Positions 35,705 to 48,773 of a DNA stretch of 64,000 nt are shown piece after piece. The DNA comes from Trichoplax sp. H2 (lineage: Eukaryota > Placozoa > Uniplacotomia > Trichoplacea). Made by a program: the position numbers and the translations under genes. The DNA is taken from the NCBI GenBank assembly GCA_003344405.1, contig NOWV01000269.1, forward strand, positions 1-64,000, given 5' to 3'. How positions within the stretch are numbered: the stretch's first letter is position 1; every line of letters begins with the position of its first letter. The notes beneath the pieces were generated by a model. It had not been told where the DNA came from. It saw only the letters and a program-made list of their open reading frames with translations, and did no database searches.

Positions 35705-38700
35705 ATGTCTGGGAGTGAAGAGGAATTTTCTGCTGGCGAAGAAGAGCTAGAAGACGAAGTGGACGATGAAGAAGACGAGGAGGACTTGGTAAGTCGAATC
35801 ATGTCGGTTGCTAACATTGTACAGTCTGCTTGGATTGCATTTGATACCTATTACTTTGAGAGTGGAATGGCTAGTTTGGATATCATTGACTGTGGTAGTC
35901 GTCCCATTCAGTTCTTGAGTCGTGCAGAAATAAGATAGTCATGGATGACAGCCAAGAAATGATTTAAATGAAGAGGCAAGGAGTGATATTTTTCCCGTCA
36001 TCCTTTACTGGACCAGTCAAAACCAACGACAGACTGGTGCAAAAGAAGGCTAATAGGACGGCGTCGTTGTACAGTTGCTAGACATGGACAATATCAAGTC
36101 CATGGTGTAGGATTACTACTTAGAGTGGTAGTGTACAGTAGTGAAGAATAATATAGAATCGAATATCATAACGTCTAATAGAGCCCGCCATACAAATGTC
36201 GATCAAGTCCAAGCCGATCTTGATAGCTGGTATCAGCGATCCCCAGTCTTGACCGTGACGGTCCATATTTTAGCTGAACACGCTAAGTTAATCCCGAGTT
36301 GAAGCCATAAGACGATAGCAGAGTCCAAACGATATTACTGCTCACATCTTATAGGGCCCGCCATACAAATGTCGATCAAGTCCAAGCCGATCTTGATAGC
36401 TGGTATCAGCGATCCCCAGTCTTGACCGTGACGGTCATTATTTTAGCTGAATACGCTAAGTTAATCCCGAGTTGAAGGCATAAGACGACAGCAGAGTCCA
36501 AACGATATTACTGCTCACATCTTATTACACTGACAGCAATAGCCAACGATAGCACTGTATCATGGATTGAGTAGCACATTGGCAGACTTACAAATGACCT
36601 GAAAGTCAACGTCTGATCGTCATGATCAATTCAACTGCCACCATGTGCTAGCATTACGTTTGAAAATCAGTAGCAAGATAGATCAACGCATGTAGGGCAG
36701 AACTACGATTGAACAACGTTACCATCATCAAGTGTACATTTCCCAGTGGAATATTGATAGTCTTCAAGACCATATACGATACGATAATAGGATGATATCC
36801 AACGCAACAAGCCACTCATAATCATTACTAATTGCATTGATCCATGAAGAAATTGAAATATTCCATTAACCGTAGGATGATGATGAATCATATGATGATG
36901 AAGATGAAGACAGTTATTTGAAGAAAAGCAAGAAACCAAAGAAGAGAAGTGCTTTCATTATTGAAGAAGCAGGTGCGTATGTTGTCGCTCAATTCTATTC
37001 ATAAAGTTCTGTCGTGAGGACATAGCCATGAATAATTATACGCGTATCTTGTCACTTAGACGTCGATGATGGACAGGATGATGAAGATGATGAGGAATGG
37101 GAGGAAGGTGCCGAAGAAATAATTGATCAAGCAGGTTAGCTGGAATTCCTCTTTCAAGGTTCCTTCATAGACTTGATCAACATTCGATTGAATTTCATCA
37201 AGTTAATATTACACTTAGCTTCGAACTGTATTGCGCTAACGGTCGTTTGTAATCAAAAGTTATTCCATCTTCTTTCTTTGTATAGTGGATGTGGAACCTC
37301 TTTCCAAAGAAAACGATATCAAGGTAACCGTAACAATTGGGTATATATGTGTGCAGTGAGAATAGAGTCGTGTCGACTTTTTCCCTAATATTGACTGATA
37401 TTGTTCAACAATACATTTGCAATAACCATTATCGATAAAAACTTGTTTTTCTTCCGATTAATCATTTGATAGTTTCGAAGAGATATTGATCTTATGCTAA
37501 GGTATGACCATTAGGATAGTTTCTTGATAGTGATAATACTTTTCAATATAGTCCTGAGCGACATACAATTCTAACAAATTTGCAAAGCTAACCGCTCCAA
37601 TTACTATAAAAGCGAAAAGAAAGAAAATGAAATTAATGAATATTATCGTCGAAAATATGCTGCAACGGATAGAACCAAGTAAGACAGCGTAAAAGTTGAC
37701 CCTTTTGCTAATTATTACTCAATTGACCTTGGAGTTGAACGTTGTAGTAAATAATGCAACACTATAGTTGGTGGCATGTAATTTCATTATTCTTTATGAT
37801 AGGCTAAGTGATCATCCGGATGAGGTGAAGCAAAAGAGTAAATTACCAGACATAAAGTAAGAGTGTATCTTATCGAATTACTGAATGATTTGAAATTGGA
37901 CTACCATCTAAAACTCGTTATGTGTTCGCGCATTGCCTTATTAGGGATCCAAATCTTTGGATGGTCAAGTGCAAGGTACGGAGTGGTATTAAAGCTTTTC
38001 CTTCAATGTTTCCTAATCTTATACTCCTATATTCCAAATAGATTGGGGAAGAAAAATCCGTTGCAATAACCCTCATGAATAAATTTATTTCCTTTGAAGC
38101 TAAAGGGACGGTAAGCCTTCTTTAGAAATGCTCTTACGTGCTTGACATAGTTAGACATTTATCATGATGTTGTGATGGATTGACGTTATCATCTTTGCAC
38201 TTCGTAGCCATTGCAAATTAAATCTGTGGTAGCTGTGGAAGGATTGAAAGGTTACATTTACGTCGAAGCTTTCAAACAGAATCATGTTAAGCAGGTTAGG
38301 TCGAAACTCATGAATGAGATTATGATTTACTACGCGTATAAATGATCTGTTGCTGAGGCTGAAGTACATGCGTATGTATTTATAAGGCAATAGAAGGAAT
38401 CGGCTACCTTCGATTGGGATACTATAAACAACAGATGGTACCTATTAAGGAAATGACGGATGTTTTAAGAGTTGTAAAGAGTATTCCTGACTTACAAGCG
38501 GATGGTTGGGTTCGACTTAAGCGTGGAGTGTATAAAGATGATATTGCAAAGGTTCTATTTAATTGTACAATCCATCAACGCTGATGACATAATTATACTA
38601 ATCATTAGCAATTTTTTTTAGGTTATTAAAGTAGATAACAACCGAAATCAGGTAATTAAAGTAACATAGACGAAACTGTCATCGCAATATGTTGCCAATA

Positions 38701-41700
38701 AATACTTAGCTAGAATATTGTATGCGGTAAAAATGTATACTATAGTGTATTAATATTCTATCATATTTTTGTTTAGGTCACGTTAAAAATGATTCCTCGA
38801 ATTGATTTAACCCGTAAACGTGGAGAGAAGCAATCTGTACGTACGGATATTATTGAGCAGGTTTTATAATAAACTAATTAGACCGTTGAAATTGAGAATT
38901 GAAAAAAGAGTTTTTAATTCGTATTTTTAGCACGATGGTGAAAAGCGCAAAAGAAAAGGAAGACCAAAAGCTAAACTATTTGATATGGATTTGATAAGGT
39001 GTGATAAATGTTAGCTTATGAATAAAGATTTACAGTTCCGATGTGATCAGATGATTTATTTTAAATAAACTTGATTGAATCGTTGGTAAATGTTCATAGG
39101 TCAATCAATGGAGAAGTTACTAGTGAAGGTGGATATTTAGTGTTTGAAGGAAATCGATTTAGGGAGGGATTTATGTATAAAACCATGGCCATGTCTGCTA
39201 TTGTAAGAAAATGTCAACATTTAATTTAAAATCATACAAATCGAGAATTCTGTGTAACTAATGATAGTCTGCATTGAATTAAATGATATGTCATACATAG
39301 AATGCGGAAGGTGTCATTCCTAGTCTTGCTGAGTTAGAAAATTTTGAACTTGACCCAGATACAGTTGCTGTCTCTAAAGGTTGGATTGTATGCCTTTTTT
39401 AATTTTTCCTCATTTTTATTGGAAAAAGCAAATATTGCTTTATGTAATAAATTTACATATTCGTTAAATGTTTTACAGATCTTACCTCCATTCTGGACAA
39501 GGATTCACCAGTTTTTGTTGCTGGTGACGTTATTAAGGTACAAAATGGTGACTTAAAAGGGCTACTCGGTGAGGTGATAGCTATTAATGTGGATATAGTC
39601 ACAGTGATGCCAAAGCATGAAGATTTAAAGGTTCGCATTTAAAGCTGTTTAATTCGATTAGGAATTTGTTATATCGACTTAATGTTAATTACGTAATTAT
39701 CTGTAGGAACCTTTAGAATTTCGCCTTGATCAAGTAAGCAAAACTTTCAAAATTGGAGAGCACGTCAAAGTTGTTAGAGGTAAATTTGAAGGAGATACTG
39801 GTCTTGTGGTTCGGGTTAATGAAGAAGATGACGGTTTAGTTTTGTTTACCGACTTAACAATGCACGAGGTAATTATGAAGAAGCGAAAATTTTTTGCGAC
39901 TCTAGAATAGAATAAAGTTATAAATTTGAAATTGTAATTTATTGCATTAGGTAAAGGTGCTCACGCGTGATGTACAATTATGTACGGAAATTAGCAGCGG
40001 TATTGATTCCTCTGGTCATTTTCAGCTTGGCGATTTAGTTCAAATTGAGTATGAGTCATTTAATTGCATAGGTTGCTTTCGTTGTCCCACGCTTAAATTG
40101 TAAGTATAATTAATTAAAGCCATCACTCTTGTTCTAAATAGTTCACAAACAGTGGGTTGCGTTGTACGCGTTCTACGAGAAGAAATGGCTGTATTAAATA
40201 TGCACGGCAAAGTTGTCAAAGTTAAGCCGCAAAGTATTTCTAAAAAGCGAGACTCTCGTAATGCAGTTGCATTGGATGGAGACGGGGTAATTATAACCTT
40301 GTCAGTTTCAGCTAACGCCATCTTGCTCATTATAAATGATTAGTTTAATTAATTGATTTTTTTCACTTACTGTAATGCGTAGAATGCACTTCATATTAAA
40401 GATATCGTCAAAGTCATTGATGGACCTCATAACGTTAGTACCAATAAAGAAGGTTGCTGTGTTGCTTTTTCATATGTATACAATATATTCTTTGTGATTA
40501 TCGCACTTGTTCTTTTGCTACAGGGACAGCAAGCTGAAGTCAAGCACCTGTTTCGAAGTTTTGTATTTTTATACTCTAAAATGTTTCCAGATAATGGTGG
40601 CATTTTTGTTTGCAGAAGTCGCCACTTAATACTTGCTGGCAGTGCAAAGGTATTTACGAACTTACTTACTTATGATGACGTATAAATAAAATGATGTAAT
40701 CGATTTTGGTACAACTTTCATCTGTTTGCAATGCATAAAAAATTTTATAGCGACAAGATAACGGTGACAGTAGAACACCATTTGTCCCGCAATCACCTCG
40801 AATCACTAGCCCAGCTCATCCTCAAGTGCAAGGTTTAACTATGATTGCTCACATAACATTACCTTATAACTTTATCACTGTTCGCTTGGATTAAAATAAT
40901 TGAACGATATTAGGAGTGAGACATGGACCAGGTGCAGGTAGAGGTCGGGGAAAGAAAGGACGCGATCCTATAATTGGCCAGAGTATTCGCATATTCCAAG
41001 GACCTTTCAAGAATTATATCGGAATTGCCAAAGACGCCACAGATACAACCGTCCGTGTAGAATTGCATAGTACATGCAAAACAATCACTGTTGATCGCAG
41101 CAGAGTGGTAGTCGTAAAGTACGCGTGTTGTATTTGTTTTGTTGCAGGTCTAATTAGATTGAGCCTTTAATATATGATTTTAAGCAATGTACCATTGCCT
41201 GCATAACATTTAGAGACGGGAAAGAGGAAAGTGCTGGTGGTGTAACTGGAATAACTCCTAGTTATGGAAGTCAAACTCCTATGTACGGATCAAGAACCCC
41301 TATGTATGGTGCTCAAACGCCTCTTTATGATGGTAAGTGTTTTAGGAGATAAAAAAACGTTGATTGATGTAATGTAGTGATAATTGCAAGGTAATGGTTC
41401 ATCATATGCATATTAGGCAATCGGACTCCTCGCTATGGTTCTCAAACACCTATGCATGATGGTTCAAGAACACCAAGTTATTCCAGTGCGTGGGATCCGA
41501 AAGTACCAAATACTCCATCAAGGTTTGCCTATCGATATAAATTTAAAATTAGTAGCTCAGATACTGATTGGCATTTCTTAAATTCACCAATTGTGTAAGT
41601 ATAGCAGAACAGAGGACGATTTTGATTATAACACAGACAGCGTAAATCCATCGCCTCAAGGATATCATAGTAATCCAGTAACGCCAGGTTGGATAAAATA

Positions 41701-42742
41701 ATAATGATCTATCGTAGTACTCTTGGATGTGCGATTACTAGTTATATACTGTATTTAGTGTTTGTAATAAGAGACATGCTATACAATCAATTGTTCTATA
41801 GGCGCTTACTCTGCGAACTCTCCCGGATTATATCCAAATACACCGCCAAACATGTCTGCGTCGTACACACCAATTGGTAGCGTGTACTCATCTGAAACTT
41901 CGTATTCACCTTATGGTTCTGTTCCTACTGCATCGCCGGCGTTATCAAACCCCATGACACCTATGAACCCAATATCTCCTGCTATCAATCCACCAACACC
42001 CGGCATGCCTTCGGTGGAATTAGACAGAGGTAAGATTACCAGGCATGCAATATATTCTTGTATGATTTTGTGTAAAAACTAACAAACATTAAATTGTTGC
42101 AGCCATTCCTGATTGGCATACTATTGGTATAGAAGTAGAAGTAGTTAAATCTGAGGTATACGAAAAATTTTTTTCAATCAGCTATGCTAATATAAGATTG
42201 CTCCATTTACAGTGTGAATTAGAGTATTATTTCTAGTTTTCATAGCTAACCTCTTGTTTTATTGACATTCGATTGTAAATCAGCAACACAAGCATTTGGG
42301 ACAAAGAGGAGGAATACGAAACATTTCTGTAAGCATTATTTTGATCTAACTATCGTTGAGTATTTATCATTACAACGGCATTAAAGTATAAAATTGATGT
42401 TAATAAATTATTGTTATTGTAGGGGGACTGCTGCAGTGTCTATTTATATGATGAAAAGATAGAACGCGAATTTACAAAGTTATCTTTACGACCAGTCATC
42501 CCTAAAAAGAACGATAAAGTACGTTGTAACAGGATTAGAATAGAATTTATCTTTTGTTAGCATTAGACTAAACTTACTTTTCTAATTAAATTGTGTAGGT
42601 TATGATCATACAATCGGAGCATAGAGGTTCTGTGGCAACATTGATCAACATAGATAACGAAGATGGTGTTATACGATTTGGAACAGACGGTACCGTGACT
42701 ATTTTAAAATTAGAAAATTTAGTAAAGGTAGCTAATATGTAA
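35705..42742 (+). CDS. SUPT5H: SPT5, DSIF transcription elongation factor large subunit
   Basis: Thirty-two exons join in phase to a 1017-residue protein (human 1087). Exons start/end at 35705-35788, 36876-36972, 37060-37134, 37286-37323, 37473-37501, 37613-37678, 37803-37856, 37945-37975, 38042-38110, 38208-38294, 38387-38551, 38622-38651, 38777-38860, 38931-38998, 39100-39202, 39301-39379, 39479-39630, 39707-39868, 39951-40048, 40142-40286, 40383-40433, 40524-40649, 40751-40832, 40914-41118, 41214-41332, 41417-41522, 41605-41687, 41802-42029, 42103-42155, 42284-42328, 42423-42518 and 42599-42742. Features in order: acidic N-terminus (1-100), NGN domain from [10 protein letters not shown] (about 149), and several KOW domains, including [20 protein letters not shown] (exon 18) and [15 protein letters not shown] (exons 21-22). 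Next is the C-terminal repeat region [20 protein letters not shown] (exons 25-28, CDK9 targets), then a last KOW (exons 29-32). With SPT4 it forms DSIF on RNA polymerase II. Start ATG 35705; poly(A) signal 43014-43019. Confidence 0.97.
36181..36527. repeat. 173-bp tandem duplication in SPT5 intron 1
   Basis: CCCGCCATACAAATGTCGAT occurs at 36184 and 36357. The copies are nearly identical over 173 bases, including GATCCCCAGTCTTGACCGTG. High identity suggests a recent duplication. The intron (35789-36875) is the longest of the gene. Confidence 0.9.
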
Positions 42743-43664
42743 TCATCGTTGGAAAGACTACCAAATAGTAAATGTAAAAATTTAATGTTTAAATATTATC
42801 CGTCGTTTACCAAATGAAGCTGCATATGAAACGTGGTTAACGGCAATTAATCGCTCTTAGCAGAAATTGCTGAGGCAAAATGACAAATCACTCCAGTATA
42901 TGTATTTATAAATATTCGACTCAGTTTAGAATTTACTGGCAATGCTCGAAGCGGTTTTAAAATCGTTAGAATTTTTGATTTAAGTAAAATGACTTATATT
43001 CAAAGTTGTCTTTAATAAACATGTTTCCGTTTAAGGCTTTGTTCATTCTCCTGAGGTTAATTTGTGAGAGGAAAGACGTACACATTTTGCTATATAAAGG
43101 TCATATTTCTGGAGAATATTTGCTTGATAGCATTGGTAGTGACTCTTTGTATGAGAGTGGGTCTATATTATGTGAGAGTGAAGCGATATACTGTTGGAGT
43201 TGCACCTCCTGATCGGTATTGCTATACGCGTTACATTCGTAGACTACTAGTAATATACACATATCTAGTCGTTCATGGCACAATTTTTCTATTACATCTA
43301 AGATAACTATTCTTATGGCATGCGTTAACTCGTTTCTAAGTAGAAAACTGCAGAAATGCATGTTAGGATGACTTGTTAGCTGTAATACCTGGTACAACTG
43401 ATAGTTGCGAACCAGTTGAACTATTACATCGTATACAAATGATCATTGAATGCATGCTATAATCCCGTTGAAGATTTGTAACTCAAAACGAATTAATGAT
43501 AACAAAGCTCAAACTAGCGCAACATGTTAGACTCTGAAGAAGATACAATTATTTGGTTTTTCAGATTATTAGAACGGTATTACCGGCACAACTAGCTATC
43601 AATATTAAAAATTAACGATAATGTATAATTAACATAAGGTAAAGTTCCCTGTTGTAAATTGTAT
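42743..43664. other. Intergenic downstream of SPT5
   Basis: SPT5 3' flank. Overlapping 65-100 codon ORFs on both strands at 43006-43397 have no domain or splice context and are treated as chance. No repeat is seen. Confidence 0.4.
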
Positions 43665-44532
43665 TATTGCTGCAGTAAAGAGCTGTCCATCATTCATGAA
43701 TATCGCTGAACAGAAAATACGAAAAAGGATAGAATATTATAAATTAGGTGCAAGTTTACATTGATGGAAATTATAAAGATTTTACACATCTTTAGTTTCA
43801 TGAAGATATCTACTTAAAGTGACTGAAACATGAAAACGTTTTGCTCTATTTATAACTACGCACTACTATATTTTCAATTCCAAAACTACAGAATTTTTCT
43901 AAGAGTTAGCGAATTGCTTTTATACGAATTACAACTTAATCAGGCATTAGTTAGACCACAGAGTTACGACGTGCATACGATCACGTACCATTGGAATGGA
44001 AGCGTTTAGCAGATTCCCTGCTGATAATGATGAGCAAGGATTTGCTTCTCATAATAAAGGAACGAGAGGCGTTCTCTGTTCGTTGCTTAGTAACTGCGCT
44101 CGACTGCTGAATATTAAATGGTGAAATATATTATTACGTCGATTTACTGCCATAAATTAATTTCGTTAGAAAGTATCCTGGAGGTTTTCGATAGATTATA
44201 ACTACGAAATATTATTTAAACTATAATATGTTAGAAAAGGTAACGGTAAGGGGTACAATTACGACACAAATAAAGATTGATCTTTATTAATCTTCACACA
44301 AACTGAGAAGTTTGTTCGCCAAACCGGTACTTTACATCGGTAATAAGATAGGACGATTAATACAGGAGTGATTAATTCATGCGTTATTGCGGGGAAAAAA
44401 GCCGTTAAGGTTTATTTAAAAACCTAGAAGAAAAAAGTATAACTGTTAGGTACCACAAGCAGTTAACTTGTTCTTACTCTGTATATTTAAGAAAAGTAAT
44501 TATAATTGATCAAAAAGAACAGAAATAAAAAA

Positions 44533-46632
44533 ATGGAGAAGGACTCAATCGTTGAAGAAGAACACAAGGAAACAATAAAAGCTGCTATTTCAGTATCCCC
44601 GAAATATCTGGAATTATATCACGAATCCAGTTTTACAGACATTAAATTAATTATTGGTGATCGCAGTTTCTTATGCCATCGAATAGTTTTAGCTGCATGT
44701 AGTGAATATTTTTGCACTATGTTTACGAGTGATTTTAAAGAAAAGAACGAAGCAGAAGTGAACCTAGTAGAGATTGATCCTGTGATAGCCTCTCTCGTTA
44801 TCAAGTACATTTATGGTCATGAATTGGAATTGACACTAATGGAATTATCGCGTGTTCAGGCGATTTACACACTAGCTTTGCAATGGACAATCAGGGAATT
44901 ACAGAAGCAATGTCATGATTGCTTTATTGCCATCATGAATGCCAAAAATTGCTGTCAACTAGCAACTTTTGCCGATTATTATCATGCACCAAATTTACGT
45001 GATGAAATTCTAGTTTATATCAGGGAAAATTTCTCCGGATGTATAAAGGCTAAATCGATCAAAGATCTTTCCTATAATTTACTTATTAAATTAATACAAT
45101 GTGATTATCTTAATGTGACAGATGAAGATTCTCTACTAGAATCCATCAGTATCTGGATTGATTCAGATAGATCACAGAAGAAAAGATATATCATATCTTT
45201 GTTAAGTAGCTTACGCTTACCTTATATTTCGCCTGAGTCTTTAATTGCAATAGAAGAAAGATATATTGATGTCATTGAAAATTCGCTTGAATATTTAAAT
45301 ATGCTACGACGAGTTAAAAATTACAGTCACATTCCGGAAAACTATTTCGATAAATCAGCAAAACCCCGCATGTACATTAAAAATGTTGATTATTGCGGCG
45401 TTACGTCCATCCACGTAACCGATGCAAAAAAGGAACAGGATTGCTTCAATATATATGGTATCATTAATAACAAACGTTATTCACTTCAGCGCTTGGATTC
45501 TAGTACTTTTGATGATGCCAGCAACATTATTCAATTTAAGCGTGTACGCTTAACCTATGCAGCCGTCTGTGTAGGTCATAAAATTATCGTATTTGGAGGC
45601 GTTAATGAAGGTAGATTGAATTAACCTCTATCAGTGTGTAATTATAACAACGGTACAGGATTTAAATTCTCGCTAAATCTAGAGACTAGAATACTATCTC
45701 GTATAACGATGATGATATTTACTGTATCTACTGTATTGCACATGCCTTGTCGTGGATAATTTTTTTCAGGAAGATCATGCGATGGACTATATTCAGCCTG
45801 TACGACATTTGAGCTATATCTTTATTTATCATCACAGTAATTCTAGAGTTTTAGAATCTGTGCCATTCCAATGCTGTCATTCTGTATAATCACCATTGAT
45901 AGATAAATTATGAAATTAGCTATCTAAAATATTTAATTTATTGATGTAGATAAGCAAGTTCTGGATTCTATAGTCGCATTCGATGTCCGAAAAACTGAAT
46001 GGACAGTTCCTGTGTGGGGTTTTGAATTGCCGGAACCTTTAGCTTACCTTGCAGCCTGCATTTACAAGGATGATATATATATAATGGGTGGCTTAAACAA
46101 GAATAATCTGTGTTCAAATAAAGTATGGAGACTATGTAGACAAAACAAGACTTGGGAAGCAGTAGCACCATTCAATACTGCTCGTAAATGCTGTCAAATT
46201 GTTGTGGTGGATAATTCTATCTACATTGGTGGCGGTCTAGATGATAACGAGGAATTGATTACAACATTCGAAAGATATAATCCTCTACTTAACACTTGGA
46301 ATATTGTTTATGAACTTAAGACTGTATGTCATTCCATTCGCTTAATTTACGCTCGTAGTAAATTATTTATCTATCACAGTCAAAGTATTTACGACTGCTA
46401 CATGCAAAGTGTAGATGGAAAATGGTATAAAGCTTCCGAAAGCAAAATTAGTGAATGCAGTCGAGAAATTCACGGTAGTGATTACATAACCGATGGTTAT
46501 ATAGCTATCGATCAAAAGACGAATGGATATGGCTTCTTTATTCCACGTTGTAAATGCGAGTATAATGTCAAACCTGTGGAAGAAATTCCGAAAAAAGCAA
46601 ATCGCAGATCACAATTTAATTTTTTCCAATAG
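44533..46632 (+). CDS. BTB-BACK-Kelch protein A (KLHL type, CUL3 adaptor)
   Basis: Exon 44533-45610 and exon 45950-46632 join in phase 1 (VNE|D) to give 586 residues. The start is the ATG at 44533, as in the two paralogues; the 9-codon upstream extension has no ATG. Residues about 28-140 are a BTB domain (SSFTDIKLIIGDRSFLCHRI; VIKYIYGHELEL). Residues 145-255 are a BACK domain (CCQLATFADYYHAPNLRDEI). The rest is a short Kelch propeller with motifs VGHKIIVFGG, DIYIMGGLN, SIYIGGGLDDNEELITTFER and NTWNIVYEL. Proteins of this build are substrate adaptors for cullin-3 ubiquitin ligases; the Kelch part selects the target. The Kelch part has only about four clear blades, and the segment between BACK and the first Kelch motif has diverged, so the target cannot be guessed. 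Confidence 0.9.
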
Positions 46633-47864
46633 AAATTAATCATACTGTATAATTATGTATCGGATGATACACGTATAGTTGGCCTCTTTCAAAGATGAAA
46701 AATCGCTGCGATACCATTAATAACTCTGTTGTTGTTACTGATTGCGAATGGAGCCTAGTTTATTTCGATTACTTGTCTGAAACTGTATTTTAAATATTAA
46801 TATACCCGTAAGATACAATAATTTTTAAATTTATTGAAAGTATTGAAATTTTTTTCACTCTTAATTACCATGATCCTAAATTTAATCATGAAAAATGCAT
46901 GTTTGGTTCCTTACAATCCTAGATATTACACTATAAATTAGTTAGTATTCAAATAAGACCAACCGTTATGTAGATAATCTGATTAGCCTTTAAAGATCTA
47001 GCATTCGCTAATGACTCGCAATTGATATAATCTGCAATAAGTCTTAATGAAAAGGTAATTTGACTACATGTTCGATATATCATAGTACTCTAGCAACAAT
47101 ATTAGTAACTGTATATACAATAGCTAATGAATAAATGAAGAGCAAAGAAGCAGTGATTTTCATGGATAGATTTGAGCATCCTTTATGTTATAAGAAAAAG
47201 TTCTGTATATGACGGTTATAGAATCAAAGCTGAAAGGAATTTATAACAAAAAACAAAAAACTACCTTCATGTGTGCAAGTGTTAGTATAAAATATAGAGT
47301 ATAAAACCTGTTGTATTAGGATAAATATTTATGATATTAAAGTAAATAGGTAGCTATATAAGAAGTACGGAGAGATGCTAAGGATGTCGAATTAGAGAAA
47401 TAAATGATGAGGAGTGCCACTTATTATACTATTTATTATCCTAACTGATCGACGTGAATCTCTTTTTATGATGTAATAAAGTCCACTTTACCGTTAACTG
47501 TTATTGGAAATTTATATGAAGAAGATTTAACTAGGAAAATAGTGATTATTACAGCATATTAAGATGATTTATTGCATCTCATACATTTTATAACTGATAG
47601 TTACAAAGTTGTATAAGTATGGTATTTTATGCCTGTGGTTGTAAAGATTCGTAACCGAGACTGTTTTTATGATGAGGAAGTTCAAATCAGTACTGCATAG
47701 TATAATATGAAAAAGAAGTAATTTTGTCATTTTCTGAGATATATTAAAGCGATAGTATTAAGCGACAGTACAGAGAAAACTATCTATCGCTATTAAATTA
47801 GCCGTAACATAGCTTAACTTAAGCTAAATTTCTTTTTGTTAATTAGAAAAACATTGCATAATTG
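46633..47864. other. Spacer between Kelch copies A and B
   Basis: AT-rich 3' flank of copy A. No coding pattern was seen. Confidence 0.4.
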
Positions 47865-48773
47865 CTCAATGAAAGAGCATTATACACTTCATCATTCGCA
47901 GATATCAGAAGAACAGAAAATGCCAAAACAGGATAGCTGTTTATAAACTGCGTACAAGTGTGCTATTGGTAGCAACGATGAAGGTTTTAAATGTCTAGCA
48001 TCAATTTTTGCATGGGAATAACTCTACAGTATTTGGAGGAACTGAAATAAGAAGTCGTTTTGTAATATTGATAACTTTAGACTATCAGGCCGATAAACTA
48101 CCTATAATGATTCTGATAATTTTTACACGATAGAGCTGGTATTAAATCTGAATTACCATTTAATCATTAATTATTTAGATAGTAGAGTTATGAAGTATCG
48201 CATTAACGAACAGGTATACTCGGAAGAAAAATATTTAGTAGACTTTCAGCTGATAATTAATTAATTATGGGAAACAATTTGACTAACGTTATAAAGGAAG
48301 GAAGGGCATCCTCTACTGGTTGCCTAGTAGCTACGCTAGGCTGCTGGATATTTAATGGGGCACATTGTTATCATATCGAGTTGCTACTATAATTATGCCC
48401 ATCAGGAAGCATCCAGCCGATTTTAGATAATTTATGACTACGAATTATTCGTTTGACTATAGTATATTAGAAAAGGCAATAGTATGAGGTACAGCTACGA
48501 TATAAATAAGAATGCAACTGATGAATAGTCTTCAAACAAACTGAACTGAACAGTTTGCACATAAAAAACTGCCACCTTACGTCTGTACTAAGATAGAACG
48601 ATTAGTGCAAGAGCGATAAATTATATACTTATAGCTTATTGCAGGTAAAACGCTATTAATAACCTATAAACCAGGAGGAAATTCCTATACTTATTTGGTG
48701 TCCCAAGTAGCTTACTTGCTATTATTTTATATCTCTGCAGCGGTGATTAGAACGGATCATAACGAAAAGGAAT

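Noticed and set aside
43006-43397. Three overlapping ORFs of 68-98 codons
   Set aside because: Open on both strands at once, no domain, located in the SPT5 3' flank.
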